This document shows, piece after piece, positions 1 to 9,094 of a DNA stretch of 64,000 bases. The stretch is from contig DCFU01000027.1 in assembly GCA_002319795.1 (NCBI GenBank), positions 62,001 to 126,000 on the forward strand. The letters run 5' to 3'. The stretch is from Megamonas sp. UBA1796 (GTDB lineage: Bacteria; Bacillota; Negativicutes; Selenomonadales; Selenomonadaceae). Position 1 is the stretch's first letter. Each line of letters starts with the position of its first letter. The position numbers and the translations under genes were made by a program. The notes beneath the pieces are model-generated. The model worked only from the letters and a program-made list of their open reading frames with translations, ran no database searches and was not told the origin of the DNA.

Positions 1-205
1 CCGCCTTTTTAAGCGAACTTACTCCTTTGACACAAAGATTATAGCAAATATCCTGCAGATCATCTCTTGTCATTCCCATCAGTGCCTGTAAAAGTGTACG
101 CTGTTCCGGCAGCTTACAGCGAAGCAGGTGTTTGCGTCGCTGTTCTTCCTCCTCCTGCATCACCTGATGCAAATCCAACTGATCCTCATCCTTTATCTTG
201 TCCAT
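1..205 (-). CDS. N-terminal part of an unrecognised small protein (cut by window edge)
   Basis: A minus-strand reading frame opens at an ATG at 203-205, with a GAGG ribosome site about 5 nt upstream, and stays open to base 1, so only about 68 residues are visible. The visible part starts MDKIKDEDQLDLHQVMQ, is very rich in charged residues (a run of four Glu, then Arg/Lys) and ends in a segment (LQDICYNLCVKGVSSLKK) that resembles the short helical LEM/SAP/Rho-N-like modules of some Firmicute proteins. I do not recognise the family. It starts 18 nt after the amidase stop, so it is probably in the same transcript as that gene. Confidence 0.6.
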   Translation of the reverse strand, partial: MDKIKDEDQLDLHQVMQEEEEQRRKHLLRCKLPEQRTLLQALMGMTRDDLQDICYNLCVKGVSSLKKA

Positions 206-223
206 GCCTCTATATCCTCACAT

Positions 224-1417
224 TCATTTTCCGAAAAAATTTCCTATGCCATCTACGATCCCCTGTGCTGCTTTATGGATGCCGTCGTCTGCATTCATAA
301 GCTTTTCCTCTGCAGCATTTGAAATAAAGGCCAGTTCAACAAGTGTTGCCGGCATTCTCGTATACTTCACCACATAGAAATTACAACTCTTCGTACCACG
401 GCTTTCCGTGCCCAGACGTGCCACCACGCCCGCACGTACAGCATCCGCCAGCTGCTGTCCCGCCGCAGTTCCCTTCGCATAATAATAGCCGGTAGTGCCA
501 CGTGCATCGCTCGTCGTAAAAGAATCCATATGGATACTCAAAAATAGATCGGATTGATTCTGATTCGCTATATCGCAGCGGGCCTGCAGTTCCTCATCGT
601 CCGTAGCTGACGCACGCTTCGGTGATACTTCCACATCTGCCGTACGCGTCATGTATACCTGTGCACCTGCTGCCGTAAGCAGCCGCTGCACCTCCATGGC
701 CACACGCAGCGTAACACTTTTCTCGGTGACGCCTGTAGGGCCGATAGCACCGGAATCGCTGCCGCCATGCCCCGGATCAATCGTTATCTTCTTCCCGGAA
801 ATTCCCGGTGAAAACGCAGGCTCCGGCTGTTCCTCCGCAGGAACAGCTGCTGTGCCGCCAGAGACATTTCCGGCTGCTGCAGCCGGAGCCGTTCCCACAG
901 AAGAGCCGCTCTCCTGCGTGCCTCTTGCTGCTGTACTCCCAGCATCTTCACTGGGGAACTTTATTTCTGCCCCGGCAGAACTTGGACCTATATCACCGAA
1001 ATCCATGACGATGCGATAGGGAGATGCACCTCCCGACAAAGAAAAAATACGATAATTGTCCTTGCCCATACCTGTCTCAACGACAATCCGCACCGTATTC
1101 TTATCAAATTGCGCAATACGTACCCTGCCGGCAAAACGACTGCCAATATCCATATTTTTTTTGACCTGCGGACTCAGCCATGCCCCTGGAATATTAACTA
1201 CCACACGCCCTGGCGCTGACAAAGCCGACACAGTAAAATCAACCGATTTATCCATATCGACAACAACACGCACTTTTTTTTCTGACGAACTTACCCTGAG
1301 CCCATTGATTTCTGCCATATCAGCTACACGATCCCCAAAATCTGCCGCCTGTGCCACAGGAATCGATAATAAGAATGAAGTGCATACGGCAAAAAACATA
1401 ATAAAAAACCGAACCAT
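224..1417 (-). CDS. N-acetylmuramoyl-L-alanine amidase with AMIN domain (AmiC-like)
   Basis: Periplasmic peptidoglycan hydrolase of 397 residues that would cleave the amide bond between MurNAc and the stem peptide. A Sec signal peptide (about residues 1-25, cleavage after AQA) precedes an AMIN domain (about 35-140), which in the family targets the enzyme to the septum. An Ala/Gly/Pro/Ser linker (about 145-205) follows, then an Amidase_3 catalytic domain. Zinc ligands visible are the His of DPGHGG, the Glu of VTEKSVTL, the His of LFLSIHMDS and the catalytic Glu of TLVELAFISN. The start is set by a GGAGGAG site 4 nt before the ATG. The presence of ftsEX and an EnvC-like activator 26 kb away fits a cell-separation role; activation by that protein is inference. 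Confidence 0.93.
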   Translation of the reverse strand: MVRFFIMFFAVCTSFLLSIPVAQAADFGDRVADMAEINGLRVSSSEKKVRVVVDMDKSVDFTVSALSAPGRVVVNIPGAWLSPQVKKNMDIGSRFAGRVRIAQFDKNTVRIVVETGMGKDNYRIFSLSGGASPYRIVMDFGDIGPSSAGAEIKFPSEDAGSTAARGTQESGSSVGTAPAAAAGNVSGGTAAVPAEEQPEPAFSPGISGKKITIDPGHGGSDSGAIGPTGVTEKSVTLRVAMEVQRLLTAAGAQVYMTRTADVEVSPKRASATDDEELQARCDIANQNQSDLFLSIHMDSFTTSDARGTTGYYYAKGTAAGQQLADAVRAGVVARLGTESRGTKSCNFYVVKYTRMPATLVELAFISNAAEEKLMNADDGIHKAAQGIVDGIGNFFGK

Positions 1418-1446
1418 AAAACTCCTCCAGAAAAAATCTCTCTTTT

Positions 1447-1475
1447 ATTATCTCCTCTCCAAAAGGAAAATGCAA
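1447..1475 (-). promoter_or_regulatory. Putative promoter of the amidase gene
   Basis: On the minus strand TTGCAT (1470-1475) is separated by 17 nt from GATAAT (1447-1452), close to the sigma-A consensus. It lies in the 71-nt gap between the ABC ATPase stop and the amidase start. No transcription data, so the call rests on sequence match and position. Confidence 0.45.
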
Positions 1476-1488
1476 GTTTTTCTAAACA

Positions 1489-2271
1489 TCAGAGCATGTT
1501 CTTCAGAAAAGCAATCGTACGTTCTTCCTTCGGTGCAGCAAAAAATGGCTGTGGTGCTCCTTGTTCAATAATATTCCCATCTGCCATAAAAATCACGCGA
1601 TTGGCAGCTTCCCGCGCAAACGCCATTTCATGTGTTACAACCACCATGGTCATATGTTCCAAAGCCAGTGCACGCATCGTCTTCAAAACCTCGCCTGTAA
1701 GCTCCGGATCCAGGGCCGATGTTGGTTCATCAAACAGCATAATATCCGGTTTCATAGCCAGTGCCCGGGCGATAGCGACACGCTGCTGCTGTCCTCCCGA
1801 AAGGCGTGACGGATATGCATCCCGTTTATCAAACAGACCGACCTTGCGTAAAAGCTCTTCAACTTCCGGTAAAATCTCATCTTTATTTCTCTTTTTGACT
1901 TGTATCGGTGCTTCAAGTAAATTTTCCAGTACCGTCATATGCGGAAAAAGATTGAACTGTTGAAAGACCATGCCCATACAGGAAAGCAATTCCCTGGCCT
2001 TGGCCGTTGAAGCATATGTTGCCCGCCCGACCTCATTCTCCGAAGCCAAAAACTCTCCTTTGATTTCTATAGAACCACCATCAATGATTTCCAGACGGTT
2101 CAGGCAGCGCAGCATCGTACTCTTCCCCGATCCGCTCGGTCCTATAACGGCTACAACCTCTCCCTTATGTACTTCCAAGTCTATTCCTTTCAGAACCTGC
2201 AAAGAGCCAAAATGCTTATGGAGCTGGTGTATACGAAGAATGACATTATCTTCACATATCATATTTTCCAT
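1489..2271 (-). CDS. Polar amino-acid ABC transporter, ATP-binding protein (GlnQ/HisP family)
   Basis: Cytoplasmic ATPase of about 260 residues that powers uptake of a polar amino acid. Walker A GPSGSGKS, signature LSGGQQQR and Walker B IMLFDEPTSALDPE are all intact, and length matches the family. The ATG at 2269-2271 is chosen because GGAGG lies about 5 nt upstream; a longer in-frame start at 2310 would overlap the permease much more. The gene overlaps the permease 3' end by 20 nt, so the two are probably translationally coupled. There is no substrate-binding gene next to the pair; the nearest one of the right family lies at about 16.3 kb. Substrate cannot be read from the sequence. Confidence 0.92.
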   Translation of the reverse strand: MENMICEDNVILRIHQLHKHFGSLQVLKGIDLEVHKGEVVAVIGPSGSGKSTMLRCLNRLEIIDGGSIEIKGEFLASENEVGRATYASTAKARELLSCMGMVFQQFNLFPHMTVLENLLEAPIQVKKRNKDEILPEVEELLRKVGLFDKRDAYPSRLSGGQQQRVAIARALAMKPDIMLFDEPTSALDPELTGEVLKTMRALALEHMTMVVVTHEMAFAREAANRVIFMADGNIIEQGAPQPFFAAPKEERTIAFLKNML

Positions 2272-2896
2272 AGTGTGCCTCCAGTTTCTTGAATATCCAG
2301 GTAAGTACAAAGGTCATCGCCAGATAAAATACAGCAGCTACCATAAACGGCGTCATATCGAACTCACGTTGCACAATCGTACGCGCCACACGCAGCAAAT
2401 CATTCATTGCCAGAATATAAACAAGCGACGTATCCTTCACCAGATTGATAGTCTCATTGCTTATTGGCGGCAGCACACGCCGAATCATCTGCGGAATCAC
2501 TATGCGCCGCATCGTCTGGCCATAGGTCATTCCAAGGGTCTTGGCAGCCTCATATTGACCGCGATCAATGGACTGGATGCCCGCACGGAATATCTCGGCA
2601 AAATACGCAGCATAATTAAGTGTGAACGACAATAAAGCGGCTGCAATGTCCGGCAAACGAATGCCGATCATAGGCAAAGCAAAATACACAAAAAGGAGCT
2701 GCAGCATAAGCGGTGTACCACGCATAATCCATATATAAAATTCCATCAGCAAGCTCAACGGCTTTAGCTGGGAAATACGGGCTAAAGAGGCCATCAGACC
2801 AAGAGGCAGCGCCATAATAAGCGTTATGAAGAATATCTCGAGCGTAATCTGCGTACCCTCCAGCATCAAGAGTACCGTCTCCATAAGTTTTTCCAT
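2252..2896 (-). CDS. Polar amino-acid ABC transporter permease (HisM/GlnP family)
   Basis: Inner-membrane permease subunit of 214 residues with about five hydrophobic helices and the family EAA loop (EAAKTLGMTYGQTMRRIVIP, about residues 116-135) that docks on the ATPase. It is first of a two-gene minus-strand unit with the downstream ATPase. Either of two nearby ATGs (2896 or the METVLLM start 12 nt later) could be used; an AGGAGAGG site lies about 6 nt before the first. The missing binding protein implies that it works with one encoded elsewhere. Confidence 0.92.
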   Translation of the reverse strand: MEKLMETVLLMLEGTQITLEIFFITLIMALPLGLMASLARISQLKPLSLLMEFYIWIMRGTPLMLQLLFVYFALPMIGIRLPDIAAALLSFTLNYAAYFAEIFRAGIQSIDRGQYEAAKTLGMTYGQTMRRIVIPQMIRRVLPPISNETINLVKDTSLVYILAMNDLLRVARTIVQREFDMTPFMVAAVFYLAMTFVLTWIFKKLEAHYGKYDM

Positions 2897-2988
2897 AAAT
2901 TCCTCTCCTTGTACTTGAATATAAAAAGCAGCAACGCACTAAACATAATGACTTTTCCTATTGTAACCTAAAGCCCGAAAAAAAGCAA

Positions 2989-3010
2989 AACCGGAACTAC
3001 TCTACCGGTT
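2989..3010 (-). terminator. Intrinsic terminator after the binding-protein gene
   Basis: Minus-strand hairpin with arms AACCGG/CCGGTT around a 10-nt loop that contains the stop codon of the solute-binding gene. A U-rich tract (TTTTGCTTTTTTT) follows. It ends the kinase-regulator-binding protein operon. Confidence 0.6.
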
Positions 3011-4351
3011 CTGCTTGTTTTGTAACGCAGCATCATATTTTTTTTTGGCCTTTTCAAAGGCATGCGCCCATTCATCAAGAAACTTCTCGACAGATTTCTT
3101 TCCCATCATGACCTGTTGGATACCCGCATCGCCGCTATCCAGTGTAGAACGATATTCCGGCAGATACATAGGGGGCTCATAAAATCTGAGCTGTGGACTT
3201 GTAAGTTCCTCACGCGCCAAACGCATATGCGGCAGTTCATCCACCCAGGATTCGCTTAAAGAAAGCTGATTCGTAGGTATCTGGCCTATGCTCTTGTTCC
3301 AAAAGCTTTGGCTTTCCGCCGAACAAAGAAAACTCACAAAACGCCAGGCAGCTTCGGCATGCTGTGTAGTCTTGAAAATACCATACCCATCAACATTATT
3401 AGCCTCCTGCATAATAAAGCCATTCTGTGCACGCGGCAGCATGAGAGGTGCATACTGGTCAGGCTGCAAAAAACGCCTATGCGAACCATATGAACCAATA
3501 TTATGCTGTAGGATGGCCGCCTGTCCGGTATCAAAAACTGCCACCATCTCCTGATAACCATTTGCTATATCACTTGTCGGTGTATATTTTTGATAAAGTC
3601 CCAGATATCTCTTTAAAAACTCCACATGCTTCGGATCATTGATTCTGCAGTGCCCGTCCGGCGTAAAAAAATCCGTATAACCCGAATAAGCAAACATCAT
3701 GCGTAAAAGCTGTATGCTTGCACCATCACCGCCACGCAGAGTAAAACCGTAACGGCCATTTCCCTTATCTGTCAGGCTCTCAACTGCAGCAAAAAACGCA
3801 TCCCAAGTCTCCGGGGGACTGATGCCAGCGGCTTCGAGCCAATCCGGCCGATACCAAAGAATTTCCAGTCCCATCGTATTCGGCAGCTGATAAAGTCCAC
3901 CGTCCGGTGCTAAGGCACGGTTCGCCTGAATCGTTGCCGGCAGCAATTCATCCTGTCCATTCCATGTTGAAAAAAAAGTATCCAGATCCATAAGGACACC
4001 CTTAGCACAGAATTCAGCAATCCAGGCAGATTGCACACCACAAACATCCGGCAATTCATTTGTCGTAATAGCGGTATTTATTTTCAGGCGTGCCGCTTTT
4101 TTTGGCAGCCCCACATACTCGACATGAATATCCGGATTCTCTTCCTCAAACCTGTGGATTAGTACACGATAATACCGGGTGCGATCCGATCCCGCATTTT
4201 CATCCCAAAATATAATATTGACCTTTTGTGCCTCCGGAGCCACTGCCTCATTACTATGTTGTATCGCCTGCATGATCTGAAAATCACAACCTGACAGGCT
4301 AAGACAAAAAAGCACTACCAGCATCCATAAGCCGTATTTCCCTATACGCAT
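3002..4351 (-). CDS. Extracellular solute-binding lipoprotein, family 1 (sugar type), orphan
   Basis: A 449-residue lipoprotein of the bacterial solute-binding family 1 (maltose/oligosaccharide type). The signal peptide ends in the lipobox LSLSGC with lipidated Cys22; the mature domain has typical motifs such as INTAITTNELPDV and GRYGFTLRGGDG. It is last in an operon with a YesM-like sensor kinase and YesN-like regulator, starting 12 nt after the regulator stop. No sugar-transport permeases or ATPase lie nearby. This suggests that it presents ligand to the sensor instead of, or as well as, to a transporter; that role is inference from context. The ligand is unknown. Confidence 0.88.
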   Translation of the reverse strand: MRIGKYGLWMLVVLFCLSLSGCDFQIMQAIQHSNEAVAPEAQKVNIIFWDENAGSDRTRYYRVLIHRFEEENPDIHVEYVGLPKKAARLKINTAITTNELPDVCGVQSAWIAEFCAKGVLMDLDTFFSTWNGQDELLPATIQANRALAPDGGLYQLPNTMGLEILWYRPDWLEAAGISPPETWDAFFAAVESLTDKGNGRYGFTLRGGDGASIQLLRMMFAYSGYTDFFTPDGHCRINDPKHVEFLKRYLGLYQKYTPTSDIANGYQEMVAVFDTGQAAILQHNIGSYGSHRRFLQPDQYAPLMLPRAQNGFIMQEANNVDGYGIFKTTQHAEAAWRFVSFLCSAESQSFWNKSIGQIPTNQLSLSESWVDELPHMRLAREELTSPQLRFYEPPMYLPEYRSTLDSGDAGIQQVMMGKKSVEKFLDEWAHAFEKAKKKYDAALQNKQNR

Positions 4352-4363
4352 CGTACAGCGACC

Positions 4364-5956
4364 TCAGTTCTTATTCCTAAATTCTGCCGGCGACATGCCT
4401 GTATATTTCTTGAAACAGGCACAAAAATATTCCGGGCTGCTGTAACCGGTCTGTTCCGCAACCTCATAATTCTTTAAATCCCGGCAACGCAGCATTTCCA
4501 TAGCTTTTTTCATTCGCACCTGAAGCAGGAATCCCGTAAAAGTAATATTTTTTTTCTTTTTAAACAAAACACTCAGATAAATAGGATTCATATGAACATG
4601 CGCACCTATATCCTGCAAGGACAAGCCATGCTCGGCATAATGCTCTTCAATATAGGCTGTAACCTCGTCTATGATCTCACCGCGCTGATTTTCATTTTCC
4701 GATGCCATAAACTGCCCTAAAGAATCGACAACGCTCCTGAGCAATACCATAATGTCCTCTACCGTCGGCATTTGATTTATTTTATCATAATAAACCGCTT
4801 TTTTATCACGGTTTTCCTGACTCCATCCATGGGCCCATTCATCAGCTCCCTTGAATAAAGCCAATAAAATATCCACTGCCATCAGACGTACCTGTATCAG
4901 CGAAAGACGGCTTGCCTGCAAAACCGTCTCCACCTCTGAAAGCAATTGCAGTGCATCATCGACAAAGCCCATACGCACCTTGTCCACAAGCTCGCTCTCG
5001 GAAAGTGTCCGGGACACATTTTGCACTTCATTTACAAGAGCATCCAGGTCATTGACGGATATGACTTTGTCCTTGCCTATAACATGCCGGAACTCCAAAA
5101 CATATTTTGCCTCATGGAAAGACTCTGCAATTCCATGCAGGCCTGTCCATACCTTTCCTATCCCAATCGTAAGCGTCGTATGCTGCTTTGCCTTGGCAGC
5201 CGCACAAAATTCTGCAGCGAGCTGCCCCGCGCAGCTAAAAATCTTCTCTTCCGTATCTTCGCCGCAACAGACAACAGCAATCTCATCATCCTCAAGTCCA
5301 AAAACACCACCGGAGGTTTTCGTCAGCAAAAGATTCTCCGCCTCCCTGCTGACCGCTGCTTTCATCTCCTGGCTGGCCGACAGGGAACCAGCCTTCTTAT
5401 ATCCATCAAGCTTCAAGACCATCACGACAAAACATTTCCCCTTAAAACGCACCTCCAAAGATTCAGCCTCTGCTAAGAGAGCAGTTTCATCTGCGGTTTT
5501 CTCCAGCAATTTATGAAAAAACATCTGCCGGAAGTAGGGTCTGGCTGTATGGATTTTATCTCTTTTGCTTTGCTCAGCCTCCCAATCCGCTCCAGCCTTC
5601 GCGGCCTTCTCCAAAATCACCTCGCGGTTGACAGGCTTCAACAAATAATCTACGGCCCCTAGTTTCAGAGCCTGCTTAGCATAATTGAAATCTTCATAAC
5701 CCGTAAGAAAAATGAACCGTATATCCGGATGCTTTCTCTTAACCTGCTCTGCCATAGCAAGTCCATCCATGAATGGCATGCGGATATCCGAAATCACGAT
5801 TTGCGGCGAGAGCATATCAATCAGTTCCAATGCCCTTTCTCCATCACCGGCTTCCCCTACAAGCATAAATCCATTTTCCTCCCAGGGAATCGTCGTCACA
5901 AGGCCACGCCTTATGATTCTGTCATCATCGACAATCAAAACCTTATACAACTTCAT
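4364..5956 (-). CDS. YesN-like response regulator with AraC-type DNA-binding domain
   Basis: About 530 residues. The N-terminal receiver domain (about 1-120) has the acidic pair (VDDD), the phospho-acceptor Asp in VISDIRMPFMDG and the conserved Lys in LLKPVNRE. A long middle region of unknown fold (about 130-420) follows. A C-terminal AraC/XylS double helix-turn-helix (about 430-530) carries the typical ending GYSSPEYFCACFKKYTGMSP. The ATG at 5954-5956 is preferred to an upstream in-frame start because it lies at the start of the receiver domain and overlaps the kinase stop by 14 nt, a coupled arrangement. It probably activates genes for use of the ligand sensed by the neighbouring kinase and lipoprotein. 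Confidence 0.92.
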   Translation of the reverse strand: MKLYKVLIVDDDRIIRRGLVTTIPWEENGFMLVGEAGDGERALELIDMLSPQIVISDIRMPFMDGLAMAEQVKRKHPDIRFIFLTGYEDFNYAKQALKLGAVDYLLKPVNREVILEKAAKAGADWEAEQSKRDKIHTARPYFRQMFFHKLLEKTADETALLAEAESLEVRFKGKCFVVMVLKLDGYKKAGSLSASQEMKAAVSREAENLLLTKTSGGVFGLEDDEIAVVCCGEDTEEKIFSCAGQLAAEFCAAAKAKQHTTLTIGIGKVWTGLHGIAESFHEAKYVLEFRHVIGKDKVISVNDLDALVNEVQNVSRTLSESELVDKVRMGFVDDALQLLSEVETVLQASRLSLIQVRLMAVDILLALFKGADEWAHGWSQENRDKKAVYYDKINQMPTVEDIMVLLRSVVDSLGQFMASENENQRGEIIDEVTAYIEEHYAEHGLSLQDIGAHVHMNPIYLSVLFKKKKNITFTGFLLQVRMKKAMEMLRCRDLKNYEVAEQTGYSSPEYFCACFKKYTGMSPAEFRNKN

Positions 5957-7778
5957 CACCCTCCATATGTCTGATTGGCAGTACAACCAGGACACGGGTT
6001 CCTTTTCCCCATTCACTTTCTATTTCCAATCCGGCCTCCATGCCATAATGCAGGCGAAGCCGTTCAAACACACTATAGACACCAAACCCCACAACAGCAT
6101 CTGTACGTCTTGTTTCCGCCAGCCCACGGCGCAGAGCACTTAATCGCTCTTTCGTCATGCCCAGCCCATTATCCTCTACAGCAAAATACAACAAGCCGCC
6201 CTGCTGCCATCCCTTTACCTTTATAATACCCTTGCCGCGTTTTTCCTTTACACCATGGTAAATCGCATTTTCTACCAGTGGCTGAAGCGTAAGCTTGATA
6301 ATGCTGCAATGCAGAATATCCGGTGCAATCTCAATTTCATAAGAAAACTGGTCGCCATATCGCATTTCCTGAATGAACAGATAATTTCTGGCATGTGATA
6401 CCTCATCTTCAACACAAATAATCTCATGCCCGCAGGATAAGCCCACCCTAAAGAAATCCGCCAAGGCCGTAATCATCTCACTTGCTTCTTTACCCATGCC
6501 CATATCACAAAGCCCCTTAATAGCAAACAGGGTATTATACAGGAAGTGTGGATGTATCTGCATCTGAATGACAGAAAGTTCCAATTGACGGCGTGTTTCC
6601 TGATCCTTCGCCACCTGTCCCATCAGCTCCCGGATATGTCCCATAAGATCGGCAACACCCCGGTCCAATATTTCGACTTCATTCTCCATTGGTTCAGCAA
6701 CCGTGCTGATTTCTTTGCCCCGCATTCCCCGCATGCGTTCCACCAGACCGGATATGGGACGCGTAATATACCGCACCAGCCAATTCGTAAGCAGAACGGC
6801 AATCGCCATAAGTACGATGATGATGCCCACGGTAGCATATTTGATATACTGTATTTTATCCAGTAAAGCACTTTCCCTGAACACAGCTGCCAATTTCCAT
6901 TTATTCGTCGGCAGCGTATCATAAATCGCGATAAGCTTCTCACCTTTTGCGTTCACAAAAGAAAGGCGTCCTTCCTTTATCGTTGTTGTCCGCAGCTGCT
7001 CTATAGCATCCACATCCATCTTCAATTCCGGTGTTATATACTTAAAAGTACTGGCCCCTTCGGGACTGACCAACATGAGATATCCGCTGTCATTAACCAG
7101 GGAACGCCCGAATACCTTTTCAAAAAAGCCATACCGCAAACGGAACAAAATAATGCCGTTGCGCTTTGCCCCCTGCCGTCCGATAAGCCGGAAAACATCA
7201 ATTACGTGCTCTGGCTCCTTATCCGAAGCTTCCTGGTGCACATACTGTGGCAGAAAGTTCTGCCAATATACATCATCGGGCCCATTCTGGTACATCCGGC
7301 GATATTTTTCATATGTAAAACCAATCATGCGATAATCGTAGTCACCGCGAAAAAAAACAAATTTTCCATCATTGAAATTCAGATAAACTGAGTCCACGAT
7401 CGTGCTGTTAAAAAGCCGGACGGTATCAACATGGGACTGTATTTTAAGATAATCCTCCGGCCGTACATCCTCAGGCTGTGTATTGATAATATGCAAAATA
7501 TCCGGATCATTCGCCAAGGCAGTCATTTGTTCTACAACACCTTCAAAACGATTGTCCATATAGATTGTCGTCTGAAAAACTACATTTTCAATATCGCTAT
7601 AAGCGCTCTTCTCAATCTGATACATCGCCAGATTATAAGACAAAGTCCCTGTTAGCAGAATAAAAAACACAATAATCGGCGTATAAAAACTTAACACGGT
7701 AGAACGAAAGGAATAAAGAAAATGCCGCACAAAAAAATCAGCAGCCTGCTTGCGCCAGCTCCTTAGTCGTTCCAGCAT
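5943..7778 (-). CDS. YesM-like membrane sensor histidine kinase
   Basis: A 611-residue kinase of the LytS/YesM class. One transmembrane helix near 30-50 and another near 320-340 bracket a large extracytoplasmic sensor region of the Cache type. A HAMP linker follows, then the His_kinase segment with the phospho-acceptor His in IQMQIHPHFLYNTLFAIKG and an HATPase domain (VENAIYHGVKEKRGKG, DNGLGM). It is the first gene of a three-gene operon, with a GGAGGGA ribosome site just before the ATG. Its partners are the YesN-like regulator and the orphan binding lipoprotein. The signal is probably a carbohydrate, by analogy with this class. Confidence 0.93.
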   Translation of the reverse strand: MLERLRSWRKQAADFFVRHFLYSFRSTVLSFYTPIIVFFILLTGTLSYNLAMYQIEKSAYSDIENVVFQTTIYMDNRFEGVVEQMTALANDPDILHIINTQPEDVRPEDYLKIQSHVDTVRLFNSTIVDSVYLNFNDGKFVFFRGDYDYRMIGFTYEKYRRMYQNGPDDVYWQNFLPQYVHQEASDKEPEHVIDVFRLIGRQGAKRNGIILFRLRYGFFEKVFGRSLVNDSGYLMLVSPEGASTFKYITPELKMDVDAIEQLRTTTIKEGRLSFVNAKGEKLIAIYDTLPTNKWKLAAVFRESALLDKIQYIKYATVGIIIVLMAIAVLLTNWLVRYITRPISGLVERMRGMRGKEISTVAEPMENEVEILDRGVADLMGHIRELMGQVAKDQETRRQLELSVIQMQIHPHFLYNTLFAIKGLCDMGMGKEASEMITALADFFRVGLSCGHEIICVEDEVSHARNYLFIQEMRYGDQFSYEIEIAPDILHCSIIKLTLQPLVENAIYHGVKEKRGKGIIKVKGWQQGGLLYFAVEDNGLGMTKERLSALRRGLAETRRTDAVVGFGVYSVFERLRLHYGMEAGLEIESEWGKGTRVLVVLPIRHMEGDEVV

Positions 7779-7843
7779 CCCTATCCCTCCGTTTGTATCT
7801 ATTGTCTCATTTTATCATATTTACCGGGACCTATCATCATTTC

Positions 7844-9004
7844 TTATTTGAATTGTTCATCCAGCCAGGAAAATGCAGCCTCCTGCTCTTCCTCTACAAA
7901 AACATGGCCCAATCCCGGCCATATTTGAGTCGTCAGCTTTTTATCCGCCTTTTGTGAATGCCAAACCTGCTTCATATCACGATATGCTTCCTGTACTGCA
8001 TCTAGCGGAAAAAGTTTGTCGTGATCACCCTCATAAAACAACATAGGCTTTGGCGCAGCCAAACTGGCAATATCCGGATAATCAAGGAAATTCACTACAC
8101 CCGGGAGCAACATGGTAAACGCCGATTGTCCTTTTAATTGGTTATTTCCCGGAACCATAAGTCCCTTGTTCGTTCCCATCCAGCAAACCGCTATTCCTGC
8201 CTTAATTTTATCTGAGAGTGCCGCAACCTGCCAAGCACGATAAGCCCCCATAGAAAATCCTATTGCAGCAACCTTCTCTTTATTGACTATGGCTGATGAT
8301 ACCAAAAAATCAGCCGCCCTCATGTCTTCATAAGCCATCAAGCCGCCTAAGGAGCTTCCCAGATTCATCATGTTACTGGCTAATGCCTGCTGGTCCGGAT
8401 AAGCGATGATGCCTCTGTCACTCCACCCCAAAGCATCAACCGCCAAAACCACATATCCTCTTTTAGCTAATTCATCCCCGACAAAACGTCCACTGAAATA
8501 TTTCGCCGCCCAGTTTGCAGCACTGGTTTCTTGCGCCTCATTATTCCAGGGACGAATCATTTTCTCTTTTCCGATATCAAATTTTGCTCCATGATCATGT
8601 AAAAGCAAGGCTGCCGGGAAAGGCCCCTGGCCTTTCGGTACCAGCATCAATCCAATAACTCTGCTTTCTGCAGTTAAGTTAAAAGCAATTTTCTCCGCCG
8701 TATAACTGCCACGATCCTCTGTCTCCAAAATCTGTGGGGCAAAGTCCACTGCCTTTTCCTTCGGCAAAGCAGACATTACTTGCGCACGGCCTATCTTTTT
8801 CCACTCTGCAAAGTTTTTATATTTTCCTGAATTCCATGACATAGGATATGTAAGTTTTGCTTTTAAATCTTCATAAAATACTGGCAAATGATCCTTAGTG
8901 ACACCCGTTTTTTGGACATCCGCTGCATAGGCTGACGACCAGTTTATGCTGCAAAAACCAACGATTAGCAATAAAAACCCAAGTATATGATATGTTTTTC
9001 TCAT
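7844..9004 (-). CDS. Exported alpha/beta-hydrolase (acetyl-xylan esterase/dienelactone hydrolase-like)
   Basis: About 386 residues with a Sec signal peptide (about 1-28, cleaved near AYAAD). Serine-hydrolase features are the nucleophile elbow GFSMGAYRA, a late acidic segment YEGDHDKLFPLDA and the catalytic His in GLGHVF. The overall pattern fits the large acetyl-esterase/alpha-beta hydrolase group. Translation is taken from the ATG at 9002-9004 because AGGAGAT lies 7 nt upstream; the upstream extension lacks a ribosome site and would bury the signal peptide. It sits between the sensor operon and adenine deaminase with 90 nt before it, so co-transcription with ade is possible. The substrate, perhaps an acylated sugar, is not deducible. 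Confidence 0.82.
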   Translation of the reverse strand: MRKTYHILGFLLLIVGFCSINWSSAYAADVQKTGVTKDHLPVFYEDLKAKLTYPMSWNSGKYKNFAEWKKIGRAQVMSALPKEKAVDFAPQILETEDRGSYTAEKIAFNLTAESRVIGLMLVPKGQGPFPAALLLHDHGAKFDIGKEKMIRPWNNEAQETSAANWAAKYFSGRFVGDELAKRGYVVLAVDALGWSDRGIIAYPDQQALASNMMNLGSSLGGLMAYEDMRAADFLVSSAIVNKEKVAAIGFSMGAYRAWQVAALSDKIKAGIAVCWMGTNKGLMVPGNNQLKGQSAFTMLLPGVVNFLDYPDIASLAAPKPMLFYEGDHDKLFPLDAVQEAYRDMKQVWHSQKADKKLTTQIWPGLGHVFVEEEQEAAFSWLDEQFK

Positions 9005-9094
9005 GCTGCCATCTCCTAAAAAATTTACTGTACTATTATGAATAAATAACTTGCTCCTGGCAAAAAAATATCTGTCATAGAAACAGCACCGCAT

